This document shows, one piece after another, positions 1 through 7,649 of a stretch of 64,000 bases of DNA. The stretch is from positions 2,728,001 to 2,792,000 of the forward strand of contig NZ_CP039291.1 in assembly GCF_004798685.1 (NCBI RefSeq), read 5' to 3'. This DNA is from Cellulomonas shaoxiangyii (GTDB lineage: Bacteria; Actinomycetota; Actinomycetes; Actinomycetales; Cellulomonadaceae). Each line of letters begins with the position of its first letter. The stretch's first letter is position 1. The translations under genes were made by a program, and so were the position numbers. The notes under the pieces were generated by a model. It ran no database searches. It was not told where the DNA came from and was given only the letters and a program-made list of their open reading frames with translations.

Positions 1-269
1 CGCGTCGGCAGCCACACCGCGGCGGTGACGAGCGCGAGCGCGAGGACGTCGATCGTGAAGGACGCCAGGCGCGCGCCGACGCCGGCCGCACGGCCCGCGA
101 GGTGCTCGCCGAGGTCGCCGTCGGTGTGGCGCCGGCCCGCGCGGCTGCCGGCGTCGGCCGCGGGCTCTCCCCCGCTGCCGCGAGGCAGCGCGCCGCAGCT
201 CGGGCACGGCCCGTCCGCCGGTGCGGGTGCACCGCAGCACCAGCACGCCGTCGTGGTCACAGTCGTCAT
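1..269 (-). CDS. RDD-family membrane protein with N-terminal zinc ribbon (partial, runs off the window)
   Basis: The gene starts at ATG 269 and is cut by the window edge; about 89 codons are visible. The N-terminus has paired Cys motifs (CWCCGAP about residues 9-15 and CPSCGA about 22-27), which is a zinc-ribbon pattern. After a polar linker comes a segment that begins an RDD-like membrane domain (AGVGARLASFTIDVLALAL). Its ATG overlaps the eccD stop as ATGA, so it is translationally coupled as the last visible gene of the secretion operon. Function is unknown; proteins of this build are common next to actinobacterial ESX-like loci. The RDD call rests on a short stretch and is moderate. Confidence 0.6.
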   Translation of the reverse strand, partial: MTTVTTTACWCCGAPAPADGPCPSCGALPRGSGGEPAADAGSRAGRRHTDGDLGEHLAGRAAGVGARLASFTIDVLALALVTAAVWLPT

Positions 270-1624
270 CCCGACACCGCCGTCCGCACGAGCTCCAGGC
301 CACCCGCCGCGAGGAGCGCGGCGGGCAGCGCGAGGACCGTCGCCATGCCCTGCAGCACGTCGCCGGTCCGGGACAGTCCGAGCGACCGGGCGCCGCGCCC
401 CAGGGGCACGGCCACGACGGCCGCGCCGACGCCCACGAGCGCCAGCAGGCCCGCCACCAGCAGCTCGGTGCCCGGGCCGGCGGTCGCAGCGAGCGCGCGC
501 AGCCCGACGACGGCCGCCACGACGGTCGACGCCCGCACGACCCAGCGCAGCGCCGGCATGCTCTCGGTGCGCTGCAGCAGCAGCAGGCCCAGCAGGTAGC
601 ACAGGACGAGGGCGACCGTGCCGCCCACCACGAAGCCGCCCGCCGGGTGCACCGGGACGGCCGCCGGCAGCGCCAGGGCACCGACGAGCGCGAGCGCGAC
701 CGTCGCGGTGACCCGCGCGGCGGACGCCGCCGCGACGTGCGCGCGGATGTCGGCACCGTCGATCGGGCCGGGGTCCGCGGGCACCGTGCCGCGCACCGAC
801 CAGCGGTTGCGCAGGTAGCGCGCGTAGTCCATGAAGTACCCCTCGTCGATCTGCAGGAGCGCCGCCGGTACGGCACGCAGCGCCACCGGGACCGCGCCCG
901 CCGTGATCGCCGCGGCCGCCTGCACGGGCCAACCGAGCAGCAGCGTGAGCCCCCACACCGCGGCCACGCCGGCCGCGATCGCCGCGACCGCGCCGAACGC
1001 GGCGCGCCACGGGCCCGCGTCGGCGAGCGCGACGCCCGCGACGCCGAGCACCCCGACGGTCATGGCGGCGGTCAGCACGTCGAGGACGCTCGCGCCGTAC
1101 CAGGCGTCCGGGACGAGGGTCAGGGCCGCACCCACGACGAGGGCGACGGGCGTGGCCACGCGCAGGGGCGCGGGCAGGTCGTCGCTGCGGCGGGCGGCGA
1201 GGGCGGCGGTGCCGAGCGCGGCCACACCCAGGAGCGCCGCGACCAGCAGGGACGTGCGGTGGTCGAGGAGGCCCGGGGCCGCGACGTCGAGCGCCGCAGC
1301 GACGGCGGCGAGCGCGAGCAGCGCCCACCACGCGGCGGTGTCGGCACCACGGCCGGCGACCCGGCGGGCGCGCGCCGCGCGGCGCGGGTCCGGGACCGAC
1401 GCGACCGGGTCGACGACCGTCAGCAGGACGCCGTCCTCGAGGTCGGTGACCGGCGTCGCCCGGTCGGCGGGGCGGTCCCCCACGAGGACCGTCAGGCGCG
1501 GGTCGTCGAGCAGGACGCCGGCCGCGCCGAGCGCGTCGCCGAGCGTTCCCGTCGCGGGGAGCGCGACGTCGAGGCGCCGGTCGCCGTCGAGCACGGCGAA
1601 CCGGCGCGGAGGTGCGGTGCTCAC
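266..1624 (-). CDS. eccD: EccD-type type VII secretion membrane protein (first copy)
   Basis: 452 residues from GTG 1624. Residues 1-80 look like the ubiquitin/YukD-like domain of EccD (short beta-rich stretch ending LEDGVLLTVVDP). From about residue 95 to the end there are about eleven hydrophobic segments with a charged cytoplasmic patch near the middle (LQIDEGYFMDYARYLRNRW), a typical EccD feature. EccD forms the bulk of the inner-membrane pore of ESX systems. It lies downstream of the WXG100/mycosin genes after a 239-base gap holding a hairpin, and overlaps the next gene by ATGA. A second EccD is encoded divergently at 6312-7646, so the two may form a heteromer; that is inference. Confidence 0.85.
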   Translation of the reverse strand: MSTAPPRRFAVLDGDRRLDVALPATGTLGDALGAAGVLLDDPRLTVLVGDRPADRATPVTDLEDGVLLTVVDPVASVPDPRRAARARRVAGRGADTAAWWALLALAAVAAALDVAAPGLLDHRTSLLVAALLGVAALGTAALAARRSDDLPAPLRVATPVALVVGAALTLVPDAWYGASVLDVLTAAMTVGVLGVAGVALADAGPWRAAFGAVAAIAAGVAAVWGLTLLLGWPVQAAAAITAGAVPVALRAVPAALLQIDEGYFMDYARYLRNRWSVRGTVPADPGPIDGADIRAHVAAASAARVTATVALALVGALALPAAVPVHPAGGFVVGGTVALVLCYLLGLLLLQRTESMPALRWVVRASTVVAAVVGLRALAATAGPGTELLVAGLLALVGVGAAVVAVPLGRGARSLGLSRTGDVLQGMATVLALPAALLAAGGLELVRTAVSG

Positions 1625-1827
1625 GGGCGGGGCGACCGTCCCCCGGCCGGGCGGAGGGGACGCGGATGCCGACGGGCCGGCTCTGTCCAGCTCACGTGCA
1701 CACCTCCGTCGTCACCACTTCCGTCGCCGCGCGACCGTCCCGCGGGTGGGCACGCGCCGCACGTCCGCGTCACCGCGGGCCGTGCGGACGCGCACACCGT
1801 ACGCCTTGCACGTATCGGCAGACGTGG

Positions 1828-1856
1828 CCGCCCACTGGAGCACCTCCGGTGGGCGG
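1828..1856 (-). terminator. stem-loop after the Gly-rich ESX protein gene
   Basis: A 13-bp stem (1828-1840 with 1844-1856, one G-T pair) around a 3-base loop lies just past the stop of the minus-strand gene that ends at 1864. There is no T-tract. It could be a terminator or attenuator before eccD. Confidence 0.5.
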
Positions 1857-1863
1857 CCCGCCG

Positions 1864-3366
1864 TCACCGCTTGCCCGGACCCGCCGACTCCGGGCGCGGG
1901 GCGATCTCGTCCTCGTCCTCCAGCCGGGGGGCCAGCGGACCGCCGAGGCCCGAGCGCCGCTCGCGCTTGGACCCGCCGGCACCACCGGCGCCACCGCCGC
2001 CGGCCATCATCCCCGTGCCGCCACCGGTGCCGCCCGCGCCACGCGCGCCCGCACCCGCGGTTCCGCCGTCGGCGAGACCGGCCGCCCCGCGCACACCGGC
2101 CGCGCCCGTACCCGACGCGCCCGTGCCACCGGCGCCGGCGCCGGCGCCCGACAGCCCCGCACCGAGGCCGCGCCCGCCGGCGCCGCCCGCGCCCGTCGCG
2201 CCGGCGTAGCCGCCGGACGCACCGCCGTAGCCGCCCATGCCGGCGCTCGCGCCGAGGCCGGCCATGCCGCCGCGCGCACCGGTGAGCCGTGAGCCGGCAC
2301 CGAGTGCCGCCGCACCGGCGGCACCGCCGACGAGGCCGGCGGAGCCGCCCGTCCAGCCGCCGGCACCGGCGCCACCGCCCACGCCGCCCGCACCGCCGGC
2401 GCCGCCCGGGCCGCCGTGGCCGGGCAGCCCGCCGTCGAGGTCGCCGTCGACGTCGACCCACCCGGGCGGGTCGACCACGACCGGCGGGTTCGTCGGCGGC
2501 AGGACCGGGGGCAGGGGCGGGCCGACGACGACCGGCGGCTGCTCCGTCACCGGAGGCTGCGGGAAGGTGGGCGGGGTGGGCTCCCAGGCGCCCGGGCCCG
2601 GGACCTGCTCCCAGCCGCCCGGGCCCCCGCCGGGCACGGGCTGCAGGCCGCCGCCGGGCGTCCCGCCGCCCGGGCTCCCCGGGTTGCCGCCGCCGCCCGG
2701 GTAGGACGGGGTCATGGGACCGCTCGGGACCCCCGGCCCGACGGGCGGCTGCTCCCCCGGCCCCTGCGGTCCCTCGCCACCGGTGCCCTTGTCCCTCAGA
2801 GCGTTGCGGATCTCCGCGGCCGGCGGCTGCATCTCGCCCCGCAGCTGGACCACCGACTGCTCCGCCTCCTGCTTGCGCGCCGCCACGAGCGCGGCCTCGG
2901 CCTCCTCGATGCGGCGCTCGGCCTTGCGTGCGGCCGCCGAGGCGACCAGACCGGTCACGACGACGCCCGCGGGCAGCGCCAGCAGCGCCGTCTTCTCCTC
3001 GTCGGCGTAGATCATGGCCTTCTGGGCGAAGGTGAGCTCGACCGGCATCGCCTGGACGCGCTCGAAGTGCGCGCGCGCGGCCGTCTGGCGGGTCGAGTCC
3101 GCGGACTCCACGGCCGTGTTGACGGCGACGAGCCTCTGGTCGTACGCCTCGATCTTGCCGCGGATGTCCTGGAGGCGGGCGCGCGCGGCGTCCGCCGCGG
3201 CGCCGGACGCCTCGGAGCCGAGCATCTCGTCGACGTCGGCGATGGCGGACTCCACCACCGCGTACGCCTCGCGCAGCCGCTCGGCACCGGGAAGCTTCCA
3301 CGGCGAGGCCGTCGACAGCTCGCCGAGCTGGGCCTCGGCGTCGGAGTACGTCGATGCGTCGGTCAT
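1864..3366 (-). CDS. Helical/Gly-rich ESX-associated protein of 500 residues
   Basis: Start ATG 3366 is chosen because GAAGG lies about 7 bases upstream. Residues 1-200 are mostly amphipathic helix with heptad-like charge patterns, interrupted by one hydrophobic stretch near residues 130-150 (LLALPAGVVVTGLVASAA). Residues 205-480 are Gly/Pro/Ala-rich low complexity (GGAGG-type repeats). The tail is acidic (LEDEDEIAPRP). The layout of a helical head plus long Gly-rich tail recalls PPE or EspB-like ESX substrates, but I see no clear PPE motif. It sits directly after the mycosin in the WXG100 operon, so a secreted or membrane-held partner of the apparatus is likely. Function not known. Confidence 0.75.
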   Translation of the reverse strand: MTDASTYSDAEAQLGELSTASPWKLPGAERLREAYAVVESAIADVDEMLGSEASGAAADAARARLQDIRGKIEAYDQRLVAVNTAVESADSTRQTAARAHFERVQAMPVELTFAQKAMIYADEEKTALLALPAGVVVTGLVASAAARKAERRIEEAEAALVAARKQEAEQSVVQLRGEMQPPAAEIRNALRDKGTGGEGPQGPGEQPPVGPGVPSGPMTPSYPGGGGNPGSPGGGTPGGGLQPVPGGGPGGWEQVPGPGAWEPTPPTFPQPPVTEQPPVVVGPPLPPVLPPTNPPVVVDPPGWVDVDGDLDGGLPGHGGPGGAGGAGGVGGGAGAGGWTGGSAGLVGGAAGAAALGAGSRLTGARGGMAGLGASAGMGGYGGASGGYAGATGAGGAGGRGLGAGLSGAGAGAGGTGASGTGAAGVRGAAGLADGGTAGAGARGAGGTGGGTGMMAGGGGAGGAGGSKRERRSGLGGPLAPRLEDEDEIAPRPESAGPGKR

Positions 3367-3434
3367 GCGTGCACCTTCTTCGTCGTCGTCGGGGACCGGC
3401 GTCCACCGCTCGGGGAGGCGTGGGGATGGGTCAT
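3363..3434 (-). CDS. possible 23-residue coupling ORF between mycosin and the Gly-rich protein
   Basis: ATG 3434 overlaps the mycosin stop as TGATG, and its own stop overlaps the next ATG as ATGA, so the ORF bridges the two genes exactly. The peptide is basic and Ser/Thr/Pro-rich (MTHPHASPSGGRRS, then TTTKKVHA). It may be a translational-coupling leader rather than a functional peptide; chance is also possible. The downstream gene has its own GAAGG ribosome site inside this ORF. Confidence 0.3.
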   Translation of the reverse strand: MTHPHASPSGGRRSPTTTKKVHA

Positions 3435-4858
3435 CACGGGGCCGTCGTCGGGGCGCCGGAGGACCGGCGCCGGGCCAGCAGGACCGCCACCACCGCGAGG
3501 GTGGCGACGGCTGCGCCGCCCGCGGCGACCGCGCCGGCGGGGACGCCGCTGCCCGTGCCGTCGCCGGCGTCCGTGTCGGGCGGCGCGGCGCCGGCGGTGG
3601 GCGCGTCGGTGGGCGCGTCGGTGGCCGGCTGCTCCGCGTCGTCGGCGGGTGCGTCCGGGTCGCCGGGCCAGACCGGACGGGTGGCCTCGGCGACCTCCCC
3701 CGGCGTGATGGGGTCCGAGCGTCCGCCGTCGTTCTCGGCCACGTCGAGCAGCAGGGGGTTCTCGTCGGGGAACGTCGTCGGGTCCTCGCGCAGCATGTGC
3801 CGCAGGCCGACGACCCCGTAGCCGTAGACGGGGTCGTAGTCGAGCTCGTGCTCCTCCGCCCCGGTGTTGTGGACGAGGCTCTGCAGCATCTGGTTGCCCG
3901 TCGCCTGCGGGTGGGCGGACCAGACGGCGGCGAGCGCGCCGGCCGTGATCGGCGCCGCGAACGAGGTCCCCCAGCCGAGGCCGGTCGACGTCGCGTCCCC
4001 GTCGCGCGACCCCTGCACCAGCAGGTCGACACCGGGTGCGCACACCGTCACGCGGTCGTGCTCCATGGGCGCGCCCGAGCCGGGTTCGCCCTCCATCGGC
4101 TCGAGCTCGGCGTCGCAGGCCTCGACGGCCACGACGCCGTTGGCCAGCGCCAGGTCGTCCCCGACCGGGACGACGTCTCCCGGCTGGTACTCGCCGAGCG
4201 CGGCGACGACGACCACTCCCTCGCGCAGGGCCCAGGTGAGCGCCTCGCGCACCTCGAGGTTGTAGACGAACGCGTTGCCCACGCTGATGGTGATGATCTG
4301 CGCCCCGTCGTCGACGGCCTGCCGCAGCGCCTGCGCCACGTAGTGCGCGTCCACGGCGTCCTGGGCGAGGGACTGCTGGCAGGTGAACCCGCTGACCGCG
4401 CCCGGCGCCCGCGTCCCGTCGCTCACGGCGTAGAACAGCACGCGCGCATCCGGTGCGACGCCGGCGATCGACTGGCCACCGTCGGCGCCCCGGCCGTTGC
4501 CGACGAGGAAGCCGGTGACGGTCGTGCCGTGCCAGGCGACCTGCTCGAGCGGGCGGGCGGCGGGGATGGGTGTGTCGGTGTCGTCGGCGCAGAACGAGGG
4601 CTCGTGCACCTGCACGTCCGCGTCGGCGAGGTACGACATCCCGGGGAAGATGCCGTCGTCGATGACCGCGACCGTCACCCCGGCGCCCGTGGCGCCCTGG
4701 GCGTGCACCTCGGCGACGCCCATGCCGGAGTACCACCACGTGCCGTCCTGCGTCGCCGCGGCGGCCGGCGCTGCCAGTCCCGTGCCGAGCAGGGCAGCCG
4801 CGGCCAGGGCGGCGCCCGTGCGCCGGACGGACGGACGGCGGGGACGGCGAGCCGTCAT
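3434..4858 (-). CDS. mycP: Mycosin-type subtilisin-like protease of the ESX locus (first copy)
   Basis: 474 residues. A twin-Arg-like basic start and a signal peptide end near AAPAAA (about residue 34). The S8 triad is present: Asp67 (VIDDG), His110 (WHGTT) and Ser299 (GTSFAAP). The C-terminus has a Pro/Asp/Ala-rich linker and a TM segment (about 440-462) followed by RRR, so the protease is anchored facing outward. Odd point: the oxyanion Asn, normally in an AAxGN motif, is Glu223 here (AALGEY), which may lower or abolish activity. Mycosins stabilise the ESX complex even when inactive, so a structural role is possible. ATG 4858 overlaps the stop of the upstream ESX-type gene. Confidence 0.88.
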   Translation of the reverse strand: MTARRPRRPSVRRTGAALAAAALLGTGLAAPAAAATQDGTWWYSGMGVAEVHAQGATGAGVTVAVIDDGIFPGMSYLADADVQVHEPSFCADDTDTPIPAARPLEQVAWHGTTVTGFLVGNGRGADGGQSIAGVAPDARVLFYAVSDGTRAPGAVSGFTCQQSLAQDAVDAHYVAQALRQAVDDGAQIITISVGNAFVYNLEVREALTWALREGVVVVAALGEYQPGDVVPVGDDLALANGVVAVEACDAELEPMEGEPGSGAPMEHDRVTVCAPGVDLLVQGSRDGDATSTGLGWGTSFAAPITAGALAAVWSAHPQATGNQMLQSLVHNTGAEEHELDYDPVYGYGVVGLRHMLREDPTTFPDENPLLLDVAENDGGRSDPITPGEVAEATRPVWPGDPDAPADDAEQPATDAPTDAPTAGAAPPDTDAGDGTGSGVPAGAVAAGGAAVATLAVVAVLLARRRSSGAPTTAP

Positions 4859-5274
4859 CACATCCCGCTCGTCTTGGCGGAACGGCCCGCATCCGTGGTC
4901 GGTGCCGGGGACGGCGTCGTCGGGGAGGGGGTGCCGGGCGTCGTCGCGTCCTCGGTCGCGGCGGCCTCGACCTCGGCGGTCAGCGAGGTCAGCTGCGTGA
5001 CCGAGGCCTGGTCCGCGCCCTCGAGGATCGCCGCCGCCTCCGTGAAGGCGGTCGCGCACTCGTTGAGCAGGTCGCGCAGGTCGTTGCGGAGCTTGACGAA
5101 CACCTCGGGCGCCTTCTCCAGCACCTGCGTCACCGGCGCCACCGCGTCGTACTGCGTGGCGCGCGGGCCGTAGAAGCCCTCGAGGCGGCCCTCGGCGGGG
5201 AGCATGTCGGCCTCGGCCGTGAGGCGGGTCGAGTAGCCGCGCATGGCGTCGGGGATCATGTGGATCGCGGGCAT
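4858..5274 (-). CDS. ESX-type helical secretion-associated protein
   Basis: 138 residues from ATG 5274, supported by AGGAG six bases upstream. Residues 1-105 are predicted helical and resemble a WXG100-type helix-turn-helix, with GFYGPRATQYD near residues 32-42 in place of a plain WxG turn. The last 30 residues are Thr/Pro/Ser-rich and disordered. It lies between a WXG100 gene and the mycosin, and its stop overlaps the mycosin start. A role as a secreted substrate or partner is likely from context; it could also be an EspC-like helper. No exact family is recognised. Confidence 0.65.
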   Translation of the reverse strand: MPAIHMIPDAMRGYSTRLTAEADMLPAEGRLEGFYGPRATQYDAVAPVTQVLEKAPEVFVKLRNDLRDLLNECATAFTEAAAILEGADQASVTQLTSLTAEVEAAATEDATTPGTPSPTTPSPAPTTDAGRSAKTSGM

Positions 5275-5391
5275 CGTGCGCTCCTGGTGCGGGGTCGTGC
5301 GGGACGGTGCGGGGTGGGGCGTGACGTCGTGCGGTCGCGAGTGTGGCGGGGGCCGTCGGCCCCCGCCACCCTCACGTGCGACCCGGTCGGG

Positions 5392-5688
5392 TCAGGCGCC
5401 GAAGCGGCCCGCCGACTGGCGGTCGGCCGACGTGTAGTTCTGCGCGATCTCGTTCGTGCTGGTGGCGATGCGGTCCAGCAGCTGCTGCAGCTCCGTCAGC
5501 GACTGCGTCCACTGGCGCTGCGCGAGCGAGTAGGACTCCTGCGCCTGGCCGGACCAGCTGGCGCGGAGCGACGAGACCTTGTTGTCGAGCTCGTCGAGCT
5601 CGGACCGGATGCCGGAGGCACCCGAACGGATGTTGCCCGACAGCGCGATGACCTGCTCGGGGGTGACGGAGAACGAACCCAGCGACAT
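5392..5688 (-). CDS. WXG100 family ESX secretion target
   Basis: 98 residues in the start used here (MSLGSF). ATG 5688 has AGGGAG seven bases upstream; the alternative ATG 5694 would leave only one base of spacing. The WxG turn is WSG (LRASWSGQAQ) between two helices. A YxxxD secretion signal follows the second helix (YTSAD), as in ESX substrates recognised by EccC. Length fits the family (about 100). It is separated from the next WXG100 gene by only 28 bases, and the two probably form a heterodimer. It is the best substrate candidate in the locus. Confidence 0.9.
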   Translation of the reverse strand: MSLGSFSVTPEQVIALSGNIRSGASGIRSELDELDNKVSSLRASWSGQAQESYSLAQRQWTQSLTELQQLLDRIATSTNEIAQNYTSADRQSAGRFGA

Positions 5689-5716
5689 CTGCATGCTCCC
5701 TGTTCCGGGTGCGCCC

Positions 5717-6031
5717 TCAGGCGCCCATCATCGAGTTGAGACCGGAGATGGTCTGCTGCGTCTGCTCGTCCGTGGCCTGCTGGTCGCGGGCCGTGCCGGT
5801 GAGCGAGGTCTCCAGCTGGTCGAGGACACCGTTCAGCTTCTTCGTCTTGGTGTCCCACTCGGCCATGAGCTGCGTGAAGCGGCTCGCGGCGGGGCCGGTC
5901 CACATGCCGCCGACCGTCTCGATCTCGCGACGGACCTGGGCGACACGCTGGTCGATGCCCTGACGGGCGTCGGCCACGGCCTGCGCACCGCGGGCGAGGG
6001 CCCCCTCTTCGGCGGAGATGTTCTCTGCCAC
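5717..6031 (-). CDS. WXG100 family ESX secretion target
   Basis: 104 residues from GTG 6031, chosen because AAGGAG lies six bases upstream; the longer frame upstream has a non-family basic leader. The WxG turn is WTG (GGMWTGPAASRF). The C-terminus is Gln/Thr-rich and ends SMMGA with no YxxxD motif, unlike its neighbour, so the adjacent protein probably carries the secretion signal for the pair. First gene of the minus-strand ESX operon; the promoter must lie in 6032-6311, shared with the divergent eccD operon. Confidence 0.9.
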   Translation of the reverse strand: MAENISAEEGALARGAQAVADARQGIDQRVAQVRREIETVGGMWTGPAASRFTQLMAEWDTKTKKLNGVLDQLETSLTGTARDQQATDEQTQQTISGLNSMMGA

Positions 6032-6311
6032 GTCACACTCCTTCACTCGACGCCGTCTGGCGACCGCCCGTGTGACGGGCGGCACGTGCGGGTCACAGTA
6101 GCGTGGCGCACGTCATCGCTCTCGGGGCAGTCCGGCACCGTGGGGCGATACCGGAGAGATCACCCGCACCGGTGCGGCCGATCGGGTGATGCGGCACCCG
6201 ACCGGGCCAGCACGGGGGTCCACGGACCGCCCGCGTCCCGGCCCGGCACGCCGCGCGCGCTAACCTCACCTGCGTTCCGCGCGCCGCAGGCGCGCCCTCC
6301 CGGGGGACCCG

Positions 6312-7646
6312 ATGCCTCAGACCACGACCGCCGCACGCGCCCTGCTGCACCTGACGATCACGAGCGAGGACCGTCGGCTGGACCTCGGCGTGCCCGCCCA
6401 GCTGCCGCTCGTCGAGCTCATGCCCGGCGTCGTGCGCAGCCTCGGCGTCCTCGACCCGACGCTCGTGCACGCCGGCTACGGGCTGCGCCGCTCCGACGGC
6501 GGCCTCCTCGACCCCGCCCAGAGCTGCGCCGCCCAGGGGGTGCAGGACGGCGAGCTCCTGACGCTCGTGCGGGGCGCCCTCGTCGCCGAGCACCGCCGGT
6601 ACGACGACGTCGTGGAGGCGGTCGTCGACGCCACGCGCGACCGCGCCGCGTGGACGGCCGCCGACCAGGCGCGGACGGCGCTCGCCGTCAGCCTCGTGCT
6701 GCTCGCCCTCGGCGCGGGCCTGCTGCTGTCCTCGCCGCACGGGCTCGGCACCGGCGCGATCGTCGCGCTGGGTGCCGCCGTCGTCCTCGTCACGACCGGT
6801 GCGGTGCTCACGCGCACGGGTGCGGCGGAGGCCGGGCACGGGCTCGGGCTCGCGGCGGCCGTGTGGGCGGCCGTCGGCGCCTACCTGCTGGTGCCGCAGG
6901 GCGACCTGTGGGGATGGCCGCTGGCCGCCGCCGGGATGGCGGCCATGGTCGTCGGCGGGCTCGCGCTCGCCACGGTCGCGTCGGCACCGCAGGTGCACGT
7001 CGTGCCCGTCGCGGCCGGCGGCGCCGTCGGCCTCACGGGGATGGCCGCAGCGCTCCTCGCCCCGGGGGACGTCGCGCCGTGGGCCGTGCTCGTCGCGGTC
7101 GCCGCGACGCTGTCGAACCTCGCGCCGTGGCTCGCGCTGTCCTCCACGCGCCTCGACGTGGTCTCGCCGCACAGCGACGCGGAGGTGCTGGCCGCACCCC
7201 CCGCCGTCGACGGCACCGACGTGGCGCGGCGCGCGCTCGAGGGTCAGCGCCTGCTGCTGTCCGCCCGCGTCGCGGCCGCGGTCTGCGTCGCGGTGGCGAC
7301 TCCGCTCGTGGCGTCCTCGGGTGCGACCGGTGCGGCACTGTGCGCGCTCGCGTTCGTCGGCCTGCTGTTCCAGTCGCGCCAGGTGCACGCCCGCAGCGGC
7401 GTGCTCACGCTCATGGCCTGCGGCGCCGTCGGGATCACGCTGACCGGCACCGTCGTCGCCGTCTCGGGCTCCGTCCCGCCCGCGGTCCTCACGATCGTGC
7501 TGCTCGGCTCCGTCGCCGCGCTGGTCGCGCTGACGATGCTGCGCCCCCGCGCCCGCATGCGCATGGTCCGGCTCGCCGACACCGCCGAGCTGGCCGTCCT
7601 GACCCTCCTGCTGCCCCTCGGCGCCCTCACGGCAGGGCTCGTCTGA
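6312..7646 (+). CDS. eccD: EccD-type type VII secretion membrane protein (second copy)
   Basis: 444 residues from ATG 6312, with GGGGGA upstream. Residues 1-95 form the EccD ubiquitin-like domain (ends DGELLTLVRGALV), then about eleven TM helices with the conserved short cytoplasmic region in the middle. It has the same architecture as the copy at 266-1624 but only modest sequence similarity by eye. It begins the plus-strand operon eccD-eccB-mycP, three bases ahead of eccB. A TAACCT at 6261-6266 could be its -10 box, though no -35 is evident. Confidence 0.87.
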   Translation: MPQTTTAARALLHLTITSEDRRLDLGVPAQLPLVELMPGVVRSLGVLDPTLVHAGYGLRRSDGGLLDPAQSCAAQGVQDGELLTLVRGALVAEHRRYDDVVEAVVDATRDRAAWTAADQARTALAVSLVLLALGAGLLLSSPHGLGTGAIVALGAAVVLVTTGAVLTRTGAAEAGHGLGLAAAVWAAVGAYLLVPQGDLWGWPLAAAGMAAMVVGGLALATVASAPQVHVVPVAAGGAVGLTGMAAALLAPGDVAPWAVLVAVAATLSNLAPWLALSSTRLDVVSPHSDAEVLAAPPAVDGTDVARRALEGQRLLLSARVAAAVCVAVATPLVASSGATGAALCALAFVGLLFQSRQVHARSGVLTLMACGAVGITLTGTVVAVSGSVPPAVLTIVLLGSVAALVALTMLRPRARMRMVRLADTAELAVLTLLLPLGALTAGLV

Positions 7647-7649
7647 CCC

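Noticed and set aside
6312..7646. Second EccD as a generic transporter
   Set aside because: The ubiquitin-like N-terminus, helix number and the following eccB gene fit EccD better.
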